Shown in pieces: positions 16,689 to 23,105 of a DNA stretch of 24,736 bases; the first letter of the stretch is position 1, and the number at the start of each line of letters is the position of its first letter. The notes under the pieces are model-generated. The model had not been told where the DNA came from. It did not search any database and saw only the letters and a program-made list of their open reading frames with translations. Source of the stretch: JAQVWU01 sp964628455 (GTDB lineage: Bacteria; Bacillota; Clostridia; Oscillospirales; CAG-272); assembly GCA_964628455.1 (NCBI GenBank), contig CAZVPD010000037.1, positions 1 through 24,736 of the forward strand. The letters run 5' to 3'. The translations under genes and the position numbers were made by a program.

Positions 16689-18167
16689 TTATCCGATCAG
16701 TTCATACGATTCTATTAATTTTTCTACTGCTAAAAGCGCTTTTGGTGTTATTTTTTCATATGTTGAGGCAAACGCGCCCGTACCTTTCAGGACCACGTTA
16801 AAGACCTGCGTTTTTACATCGCCGAAATTATACGCCCAGCCTATATCAAGAATAAGATGTGAAAAGATGACATCCAGCATCTCGCCGGATTCTTCGTCAC
16901 GCGTCAGCTTATCGGTTAAAGTCACATCATAATACGCGGGGAGCAGTTTGTTTTTGGATATGCAGGACATGTCTTCCAGTATCGCCGCGATACGTCCGGG
17001 TTCGGGGACGGTTACCGGTATGGCGACTGCGGTGCTTGCGAAGGTGTTGACGGGCGAAATATAATCAGACTGCGCTTCATCGTATTTTACGTAGGGTAAG
17101 ATGCCGAATTCCGCCTCAAAACTGCGCAGCTGTAAAGCCGCGTCAACGACTTCCGTTAAAAACAATGCCCTGTTATCACCGAAGATCGTAAAATTAACAT
17201 CAAAGGTCGTAGCTTCGCCGTTGTTGAATTCTTTATACTGAGCGTTGTATGTTTTACCTACGGCCGAACAATTATTGATTTTTTCATAGCGCGACATGAT
17301 TTTGTCATCCATTTCACTGAATACCGGAATATCATCCGCGTTTTTAAAGGCAAACAATCCGCCGCAGGAATTAAACAGCGACCATACAGAGTCCTGTGTG
17401 GACACGGAACCCCACAGATCGTCTTTGCCGAACCTGCCGTCTCCGTTCAGGTCGGAGGTAAAACTTACGCTCATCCCGGTATATTTATCGATCGTCCATG
17501 TACCCGAACGGACCAAATCATACGGATTTTCCAGATTGTAATCTTTGATCAATTTTTTATTGAAAAACATGGCGGCTGTTCCGTCAAATGTCATGATATT
17601 CATATTACCGACAGCATAATATAAATTGTTTTTAAAACTCAGGCAGTCATTTAATATCCGGTTCCACCAGGGCTGCGAAAAATCAAAATTATCCACTTCT
17701 TCAAGGTTATACAGCAGTCCCGCAAGAGCAAAATCCGAAGACGCGCCGATACTCGACATGACGCAGTCAAATTCGTTGTCTCCGGATTTTACCGATTTTG
17801 TTATGACCGCGGATAAATTACCGAGTCGTTCCGCCTGACCGGTTATTTTAATATTGTATTTATCTTCGACGGTGCGGTTGCGCTGCATGACGGTATCGTT
17901 GATGACTTCACCGTTAAAATCCTCCACATAGAGTTCACGCGAACCCCATCGCGGGTCTCCCTGTTCGGCGGCACGTATTAAAAATTTTATTTCTTCTCCG
18001 CCGAAATCTTCTGCGGGCAGGCCTGTCGACAGTTCCGCGGTCTGCGCTTCTGTTTCCGATACGGGTTGAGCTATGCTGTCCGGTGATGAATTTTCCTGCG
18101 CTTTACCGCATGATACAAAGCCAAATAATATGACTGCGCATAGGAATAATACCGCTGATTTTCTCAT
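16689..18167 (-). CDS. Extracellular solute-binding lipoprotein (ABC transporter type)
   Basis: A 492-residue lipoprotein starting at the ATG at 18167. Longer in-frame starts (to 18230) would run back into the regulator gene and bury the signal peptide. The signal peptide MRKSAVLFLCAVILFGFVSC ends at Cys20, with Phe at lipobox -3 (tolerated, not ideal). The family GEVIND motif (86-91) and a well-formed EF-hand-like loop at 239-250 (DLNGDGRFGKDD) are present. One base separates it from the IclR stop codon, and its ribosome site (GGAAGGGA) lies inside the last IclR codons, so the two are translationally coupled. Downstream are two glycyl radical enzymes, so its ligand is likely their substrate or a precursor. 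Confidence 0.9.
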   Translation of the reverse strand: MRKSAVLFLCAVILFGFVSCGKAQENSSPDSIAQPVSETEAQTAELSTGLPAEDFGGEEIKFLIRAAEQGDPRWGSRELYVEDFNGEVINDTVMQRNRTVEDKYNIKITGQAERLGNLSAVITKSVKSGDNEFDCVMSSIGASSDFALAGLLYNLEEVDNFDFSQPWWNRILNDCLSFKNNLYYAVGNMNIMTFDGTAAMFFNKKLIKDYNLENPYDLVRSGTWTIDKYTGMSVSFTSDLNGDGRFGKDDLWGSVSTQDSVWSLFNSCGGLFAFKNADDIPVFSEMDDKIMSRYEKINNCSAVGKTYNAQYKEFNNGEATTFDVNFTIFGDNRALFLTEVVDAALQLRSFEAEFGILPYVKYDEAQSDYISPVNTFASTAVAIPVTVPEPGRIAAILEDMSCISKNKLLPAYYDVTLTDKLTRDEESGEMLDVIFSHLILDIGWAYNFGDVKTQVFNVVLKGTGAFASTYEKITPKALLAVEKLIESYELIG

Positions 18168-18168
18168 T

Positions 18169-18945
18169 TTATTTTTTCCCTTCCATATATTCCGAATAAC
18201 CCAATTTGTTTGAAATTTCAGCAGCTGCACGGCAGACGATCACGCCTTCGTCCTTCAGCAAAGATTGTTCATTGCGGTAAATGGTGGAGGTTGAAATACC
18301 TATAGCACCTTCAATTTCACCGCTGCAGTTAAAAATCGGCGCGGCGACACACAGGATCCCGTAACTGTATTCCTCCAAATCGGTCGCGAAACCCTGTTTT
18401 CTGATCTGTCCGAGGTGCTCAAGCATTTTGACCGGATCAATAATCGTCCTGTCTGTTTTTTTTATCAGCCGTTCTTTACAGTAAGCGCGCTGAAATTCGC
18501 TGCCTGAGTATGCGAGCAGTACTTTGCCCGCGGCAGCGCAATGCAGTTCATACATCCCGCCGATACGACCGGCGATTTTTAAATCGTGTACGGAATCGAT
18601 ATGCTGAATATATAAAACATAGTTATCATTCAAAATCCCGACATAACTGCTGTCACCCGTTTTCTCCCATACTTCGCGCAAATAAGGAAGCGCGATGTTA
18701 TGCATGGTTATATGTGTCAACGCTTTGCCTGTGATCCGGAACGGTTTCAATGTAAGCTGATATTTTGCATTTTCGTTTGCACTGTATACCCACCCGTGAT
18801 TTGCGAGTGAATTCAGCACACGTGACACGGCATTCTTGTTGATACCCGTTTCACGGCTGATTTCCGAAATACCTACCGGTATGCTGCTGTTTGCGATAAA
18901 TTCTATGATTTGCAGCGCATAATCCACTGCGGGCGCATCAGACAT
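18169..18945 (-). CDS. IclR-family transcriptional regulator
   Basis: A 258-residue regulator. The N-terminal winged helix-turn-helix (about 7-65) includes GISEISRETGINKNAVSRVL (25-44), with the recognition helix around NKNAVSRVLNSL. The C-terminal ligand-binding domain (about 80-250) shows the usual YVGILNDNYVLYI, HCAAAGKVLLAY, KQGFATDLEEYSYGILCVAAPIF and GAIGIS signatures. The ribosome site GGGAG lies 8 bases before the ATG. It is the first gene of the operon that includes the solute-binding lipoprotein and both glycyl radical enzymes, so it probably controls them together with itself. A perfect 31-bp palindrome 15 bases upstream of its start is the likely operator. The effector is unknown, probably a substrate-related small molecule. 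Confidence 0.93.
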   Translation of the reverse strand: MSDAPAVDYALQIIEFIANSSIPVGISEISRETGINKNAVSRVLNSLANHGWVYSANENAKYQLTLKPFRITGKALTHITMHNIALPYLREVWEKTGDSSYVGILNDNYVLYIQHIDSVHDLKIAGRIGGMYELHCAAAGKVLLAYSGSEFQRAYCKERLIKKTDRTIIDPVKMLEHLGQIRKQGFATDLEEYSYGILCVAAPIFNCSGEIEGAIGISTSTIYRNEQSLLKDEGVIVCRAAAEISNKLGYSEYMEGKK

Positions 18946-18960
18946 GGCATCATCTCCCGT

Positions 18961-18991
18961 ATCATATATATAACGTCGTTATATATATGAT
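18961..18991. promoter_or_regulatory. Perfect 31-bp palindrome, probable IclR operator
   Basis: Arms ATCATATATATAACG (18961-18975) and CGTTATATATATGAT (18977-18991) are exact reverse complements around T18976. It sits between a minus-strand TTGACA and the IclR ribosome site, where a bound regulator would block the -10 region. Its AT-rich stem and lack of a T-run argue against a terminator. Confidence 0.8.
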
Positions 18992-19014
18992 GACACATAA
19001 AATAAGAATGTCAA
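18985..19014 (-). promoter_or_regulatory. Possible promoter of the IclR and glycyl-radical operon
   Basis: Minus strand TTGACA (19014-19009) is a perfect -35. The -10 must lie in the palindrome; TCATAT at an 18-base spacing or CATATA at 19 are the best candidates, and neither is good. A weak -10 overlapping the operator would suit a regulated promoter. Confidence 0.55.
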
Positions 19015-19162
19015 CAAAACGGATCGATTATTAACAATTTATTTACTTTTGCTTCCATTCCGGCAAAATAAACGAAACAGCCGGCAATGTGAACAAACCT
19101 TTACCGGCCGCGGCGCTGTAAATTCAATCCGCCTGTTCCCCTGCATGCCCATAAAACATGAA

Positions 19163-19205
19163 AACCTGCTTTTTGCCGTAAATCAAAGACGGCAGCAAGC
19201 AGGTT
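19163..19205 (-). terminator. Intrinsic terminator after the GNAT gene
   Basis: Arms AACCTGCT (19163-19170) and AGCAGGTT (19198-19205) pair, with an inner GCCGT (19175-19179) and ACGGC (19189-19193). On the minus strand it is followed by TTTTCATGTTTT. It lies about 20 bases past the stop of the acetyltransferase gene. Confidence 0.75.
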
Positions 19206-19223
19206 CCTTCGCCATATAAACAG

Positions 19224-19775
19224 TCAGCGGTATAAGATATATCTCATATCGGTAAAATTTTTTCCCAGCGATTCGGCGTAATATTCACTCTGACGTATAA
19301 ACCGGAATCCGCATTTCTCAATAACCCGCCGGGAACGGTGATTTTCCGTAAAATGCCCGACGGTCAGCATGTCGAGTCCGCAGTCTTCAAAACAAAAACC
19401 GATGACGGCTTTCACGGCTTCGGGCATCAGCCCCCTGCCCCAGTATTCCTTTGAAAGCGCGTAACCGATCTCTTTTACTTTCAAACCGGAATAAAGCGGG
19501 TCATCGTTTGCCCATGAACGATGCAGTCCCAGGGACCCGATCACTTTATCGTTTTCTTTTAAAACAATCGCAAAAACATTTTTTTCGGAGATGAACATCC
19601 TCAGTATTTTTTCGGATATTTCAGGTGATTCGTGGTGCTTCCATCCCGCCATCTCACCGACTCCGTCCACCGAGGCATATTCGTAAAAGTCACCGAGGTC
19701 CGAAACTTTCCAGGACCGCAGCAGCAGTCTCGGCGTCTCAAGGACGATATCCGTTATATCGATGTCTGTATCCAT
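19224..19775 (-). CDS. GNAT-family N-acetyltransferase (RimJ/RimL-like)
   Basis: A 183-residue protein matching the RimJ/RimL branch of GNAT acetyltransferases, which move an acetyl group from acetyl-CoA to a protein N-terminus or small amine. Visible signatures are the N-terminal ETPRLLLRSW (14-23), the beta4 segment IGYALSKEYWGRGLMPEAVK (around 103-122) with the acetyl-CoA pyrophosphate-binding GRG loop, and the C-terminal NHRSRRVIEKCGFRF (around 145-159). Length is normal for the family. No clear promoter was found in the 188 bases upstream, and the ribosome site is weak. It appears to be a single gene with its own terminator. The specific substrate cannot be told. Confidence 0.88.
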   Translation of the reverse strand: MDTDIDITDIVLETPRLLLRSWKVSDLGDFYEYASVDGVGEMAGWKHHESPEISEKILRMFISEKNVFAIVLKENDKVIGSLGLHRSWANDDPLYSGLKVKEIGYALSKEYWGRGLMPEAVKAVIGFCFEDCGLDMLTVGHFTENHRSRRVIEKCGFRFIRQSEYYAESLGKNFTDMRYILYR

Positions 19776-19963
19776 AATCCATACGGCTTCTTTCCGTCAT
19801 AAAAACAGCGCTATCAATCAACCGGTTAAAGATATCCGGTTTTTTAAAGATTGCAGAGACCACATACGGCCGAAGCAGCCGACCCTGTTAAAATGATCCC
19901 GGGCAATCTTCCAAACAAAGCCCTGACAGGATCGTTCGGACCGGAGACACTCTAAACGATGCT

Positions 19964-20212
19964 TCAGATGACCGCGTGCTTTAAGATCTCCGCACAGTCG
20001 CTGCATATAAGTCTGCCTTTAAATTCGGACACATTATCCGAATTCCCGCAGAAAATGCATGACGGCACATACTTCTTTAAAATAATCTTGTTGTTGTCGA
20101 CGAATATTTCGACGCCGTCCTTGTCATTGATGTTCATGGTTTTTCTGATCTCGATCGGAAGCACGATTCTGCCGAGTTCATCCAGTTTTCTGACGATACC
20201 CGTGGATTTCAT
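19964..20212 (-). CDS. AbrB/SpoVT-type transcriptional regulator with C-terminal zinc ribbon
   Basis: An 82-residue protein starting at the ATG at 20212, which has AGAGGAT 7 bases upstream. Longer in-frame starts reach back through the promoter. Residues 1-47 form an AbrB swapped-hairpin DNA-binding domain (GIVRKLDELGRIVLPIEIRK, 5-24). The C-terminus adds CIFC (52-55) and CSDC (70-73), two CxxC knuckles that should bind one zinc. AbrB-fold proteins bind DNA as dimers or tetramers and often control transition-state genes. It has its own perfect promoter and is short enough to be highly expressed. No terminator is obvious in the 188 bases before the acetyltransferase gene, so readthrough into that gene is possible. 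Confidence 0.92.
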   Translation of the reverse strand: MKSTGIVRKLDELGRIVLPIEIRKTMNINDKDGVEIFVDNNKIILKKYVPSCIFCGNSDNVSEFKGRLICSDCAEILKHAVI

Positions 20213-20249
20213 GTTTTTATCCTCTTTCTTTGATTTATATTTATACCTA

Positions 20250-20278
20250 ATTATAATAGTATTCGTCATAAATGTCAA
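20250..20278 (-). promoter_or_regulatory. Perfect consensus promoter of the AbrB-like gene
   Basis: Minus strand TTGACA (20278-20273), 17-base spacer, TATAAT (20255-20250). Transcription would start near 20243, giving a 30-base leader that carries the ribosome site. Confidence 0.9.
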
Positions 20279-20331
20279 TAATCCGCAAAAATATTTATTT
20301 ATTTCCGCATTATGCCCGATACCTTGCATGC

Positions 20332-20362
20332 AAAAACTGCCGGCTTACAACCGGCAGTTTTT
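20332..20362. terminator. Intrinsic terminator overlapping the end of a coding region
   Basis: Arms AAAAACTGCCGG (20332-20343) and CCGGCAGTTTTT (20351-20362) pair perfectly around a 7-base loop. On the minus strand the upstream arm and loop carry the last codons and TAA stop of the 20345-21076 gene. T-runs lie on both sides. Confidence 0.88.
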
Positions 20363-21076
20363 TGTTCCGCACAATTTGTCCGTGCAGCTGCTGCATCTGA
20401 GCGCCTCGTTTGTTTCCTCGCAAAACCGTTCGGGATGCATATAAAAGCATATTTCCCATATTAGCATTACCGCGGCGGAAAAGCCGAACAGACTCAGCGA
20501 GTAAAAGCCGGGAACAAACAGCAGCGGGGAAAACATCATCATGTGGTCCCAGTTAAAGATCCTGCATGTCGTACAGCACCGGTTTTTTAAGATCAATACC
20601 CGGAACGGACACCAGAAGAGGACAAAAGTCAGATCCAATACATAAAAAACCACGGAGATGAGCAGCAGTTCCCTGTGACCGATAAAATCCAGAAAACGCA
20701 GCAGCCCGACAGCGGACAGGATCATGATCCAGACGAGTGCTACTTTCAGAGACTGAACCCAGCTGATTTTAATAAAATTCGCAAGCTCTTTCCGGTCGAA
20801 CATTTTTTTTATCGGTTTGTAAAATCCCTTAAACTGCTTCAGTGAACCGAGCGATAAATAATTCCCTGCGGGGATCAGCTGTATGATCATATCGGCGATC
20901 CAAACGAGCCAAAGGAAATGAAGCCAGGATAATTCCTTAAAAAAACCGGATCCGGCTATCATGCCGAAGCTTTCCGGATACGTAAAATACATGAACACCG
21001 TAAAAGCAAATACGCAGATCCTGAATACAAAGCGTATTTTATATGATTTTCTCAGTCCGGTCTTTTCTTTCTTCAC
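20345..21076 (-). CDS. Cysteine-rich polytopic membrane protein
   Basis: A 243-residue membrane protein with a GTG start at 21076, supported by GGAGGAT 7 bases upstream. About five hydrophobic segments are visible (near 14-33, 49-68, 104-129, 135-163 and 178-213). A cytosol-edge motif after the fourth segment reads WCPFRVLILKNRCCTTC (155-171), followed by FNWDHMMMF (174-182). The C-terminal tail has a Cys cluster, C219 and CSSCTDKLCGTKNC (228-241). Such spacing could bind zinc, an iron-sulfur cluster or another metal. I do not recognise a named family. The terminator overlaps its last codons. It may be co-transcribed from the sugar-acid operon, whose last stop is 81 bases upstream, because no clear promoter lies between them. 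Confidence 0.82.
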   Translation of the reverse strand: MKKEKTGLRKSYKIRFVFRICVFAFTVFMYFTYPESFGMIAGSGFFKELSWLHFLWLVWIADMIIQLIPAGNYLSLGSLKQFKGFYKPIKKMFDRKELANFIKISWVQSLKVALVWIMILSAVGLLRFLDFIGHRELLLISVVFYVLDLTFVLFWCPFRVLILKNRCCTTCRIFNWDHMMMFSPLLFVPGFYSLSLFGFSAAVMLIWEICFYMHPERFCEETNEALRCSSCTDKLCGTKNCRL

Positions 21077-21157
21077 TTTTTATCCTCCCGGAATACGATA
21101 AATCCGGATTTTTTCCGGCTGCAAGGAAATCAGGCACATATACGGTATCCTTCGTTT

Positions 21158-21937
21158 TTACAGATTATATTTATCGAGTGAATCATTGAGAAGGCGGACG
21201 CCGCCGTCGATGTCGACGGTTACACCCGTCACCGAAGCCGCGGCTTCCGACGCCAGAAAAAGCGTCCAGTCGGCCAGTTCGGAAGAACGAACATACCGTT
21301 TGAGCGGTATGTGGGGATAGAAATTGCGCTCCTGTTCGGGTTTGCCGTCGTATCCGCGGTTGATATGGCCGGGAGCAAGGCAGTTCACCCTGACCCCGAA
21401 AGAAGCGAATTCGACCGCGGCGTATTCCGTAAAGCGGTTGAGCGCGGCTTTCATGGAGCCGTATGCGGAATAACCGTTCCACATCCGGCTGCTGTGGTTG
21501 GATGAAATAATGACGATCGACCCGCGGATGCCGTGTTCCTTCATGAACAGCCCCGCTTCGCGCACGCAGAAAACGGATCCTTTCCAGTCGATCGCACAGA
21601 CCTCGTCGAACGTTTCCTCCCGCATGTCCAGTATGCATGAACCGCGGGTCACGCCCGCGTTGGCGACAAAGATATCAAGCCTGGCGAATTTTTCCCCGAA
21701 ACGTTCAAACAGGCGGTGCGCCGACCCGGGTTTTGAAAGGTCTTCCGTAAAGACTTCCGCACGGCAGCCCAGAGCCTCAACCTGAGAGCGGATCGCCTCC
21801 GCGCTTTCGGGACTTCTTCCGCTGTGATGAAGCGCGAGGTCGTATCCGGACTCCGCCATCCGCAGAGCCATACCGCGTCCGTTGCCCGAACCGGACCCGG
21901 AGATAAAACAGACTTTGCGTTCCGGTTTTATTTCCAT
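21158..21937 (-). CDS. Short-chain dehydrogenase/reductase (SDR), sugar or sugar-acid type
   Basis: A 259-residue classical SDR from the ATG at 21937, with GGTGAGGAT about 5 bases upstream; a longer in-frame start at 22027 would overlap the preceding gene by 80 bases. The cofactor loop is SGSGSGNG (13-20, Gly-x3-Gly-x-Gly), NAG is at 93-95, the catalytic Ser is at 146 (IISSN), and YGSMK (159-163) supplies Tyr159 and Lys163. PGHINRG (189-195) and the C-terminal DIDGG are typical. It would oxidise or reduce a hydroxyl/keto group with NAD(P)(H). The ATG lies 7 bases after the TGA of the dehydratase-like gene, so the products probably work in sequence, for example on a sugar acid or keto-deoxy acid. 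Confidence 0.92.
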   Translation of the reverse strand: MEIKPERKVCFISGSGSGNGRGMALRMAESGYDLALHHSGRSPESAEAIRSQVEALGCRAEVFTEDLSKPGSAHRLFERFGEKFARLDIFVANAGVTRGSCILDMREETFDEVCAIDWKGSVFCVREAGLFMKEHGIRGSIVIISSNHSSRMWNGYSAYGSMKAALNRFTEYAAVEFASFGVRVNCLAPGHINRGYDGKPEQERNFYPHIPLKRYVRSSELADWTLFLASEAAASVTGVTVDIDGGVRLLNDSLDKYNL

Positions 21938-21944
21938 GTGATCC

Positions 21945-23069
21945 TCACCAGTCCTGAACGGCGCCGTCGGGACGGCGGAGATGCGGGTGTTCGCTTGCCT
22001 CAAAGGGTCGCAGCATGGTTTCGTCAAGAGTTACGCCGATGCCCGGACGGCCGGACATTGTCAGCCATCCGCCGTCGAAAGAAGCGTCGTAATCGAGCCA
22101 GTCCGGATGACTGCCCGAGAACCAGTCCTCCTGGCAGTAAAAGTTCGGCGTCGCGAAATCGAGATGCATCAAGGCAAGAAAACCCGCATGATGAACGCCG
22201 TGCGGCACCATCTCCATATAATGCGTTTCCGCATAAGCCGCGATCTTTTTCATCTCCGTGATGCCGCCGCAGTTGCAGATATCCGTCCGGATGTAATCGA
22301 TCAGGTCTCCCTCTATGACCTGCTTGTAATCCCACTTGGCCCCGAATTTTTCACCGGTCCCGAGCGGCACATTGGTATGCTCGCGAAGAACGCGGAACAT
22401 CTCGGGGCTGTCGGAGCGAAGCGGGTCCTCGACGAAAAGCGGGTGAAATTCTTCGATCGTATTGCACAGTTCCACCGCCCGCGGAGGCGTCAGACGCGTA
22501 TGACATTCAAAGATCAGTTCCTCCTCATCCCCGACAGCCTCGCGGAGCGCTTTCGTAAAAGCGATGCTGCGCCGGACCTGTATCCCTATATCGAGCACAC
22601 CCGGCTCGTGGCAGTCAAGGGGACAGAACCGAAGCGTTTTGTAGCCTTTTTCCATGGCGCGTAAACCCGATTCCGCCAGCGCTTCGGGCGTTGCACCGCC
22701 TACGCCCGTATATACGCGCAGCTTGTCCCTGCACTTGCCTCCGAGAAGATTATAAACCGGGGTATTGAGCGCTTTGCCTTTGATATCCCACAAAGCGATG
22801 TCTATCGCCGAAAGGGCGGACTGAAGGACCGGTCCTCCGCGCCAGAAAGTGCCGCGATAAACATCCTGCCATAGATGTTCGGCACGCATCGGGTCCTTGC
22901 CCGCGAGATATTCGGCAAGCTGCCGGACGACCCCTTCGACTGCAAGCTGCCGGGTATGCAGTGTGGCTTCCCCGAGTCCCGTTATCCCCTCGTCCGTTTC
23001 AACGAGCACATAATGGCACGCTCCCGAAAAACAGCTGCGGACATTCGTTATTTTCATATTGATCTTCAT
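21945..23069 (-). CDS. Enolase-superfamily sugar-acid dehydratase (galactonate/mannonate dehydratase-like)
   Basis: A 374-residue mandelate racemase/muconate lactonizing enzyme family member with the DgoD-like layout. Members abstract the alpha proton of a sugar acid with Mg2+ and eliminate water to give a 2-keto-3-deoxy acid. Visible: the N-terminal KITNVRSC and GLGEATLHTR, WRGGPVLQSALSAIDIALWD (76-95), metal ligands E188 (in FECH), E214 (FVEDP) and E240 (GTGEKFG), H190, and catalytic-base candidate H290 in MVPHG. E314 (QEDW) matches the third catalytic region of DgoD. DgoD has Asp at the first metal position; here it is Glu. Two ATGs are possible: 23069, almost touching GGAGG, and 23057, 12-13 bases from it. 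Sugar-acid specificity cannot be fixed from sequence. Confidence 0.9.
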   Translation of the reverse strand: MKINMKITNVRSCFSGACHYVLVETDEGITGLGEATLHTRQLAVEGVVRQLAEYLAGKDPMRAEHLWQDVYRGTFWRGGPVLQSALSAIDIALWDIKGKALNTPVYNLLGGKCRDKLRVYTGVGGATPEALAESGLRAMEKGYKTLRFCPLDCHEPGVLDIGIQVRRSIAFTKALREAVGDEEELIFECHTRLTPPRAVELCNTIEEFHPLFVEDPLRSDSPEMFRVLREHTNVPLGTGEKFGAKWDYKQVIEGDLIDYIRTDICNCGGITEMKKIAAYAETHYMEMVPHGVHHAGFLALMHLDFATPNFYCQEDWFSGSHPDWLDYDASFDGGWLTMSGRPGIGVTLDETMLRPFEASEHPHLRRPDGAVQDW

Positions 23070-23105
23070 TCCTCCGTTATGTTTTTTTATATTTTATCCG
23101 TATGA

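Noticed and set aside
18168..18230. Upstream start of the third minus-strand lipoprotein
   Set aside because: It would overlap the regulator gene and give a non-signal N-terminus; the ATG at 18167 has the ribosome site and signal peptide.
19820..19846. AACCGG/CCGGTT hairpin with a T-run on the plus strand
   Set aside because: Six-bp stem facing away from both flanking minus-strand genes; no transcript to terminate.
20213..20329. Longer version of the AbrB-like protein
   Set aside because: The extra codons cover the perfect promoter and ribosome site, so they are not translated.
21104..21118. Small hairpin CCGGA/TCCGG after the SDR gene
   Set aside because: Five-bp stem with no T-run directly after; too weak to call a terminator.
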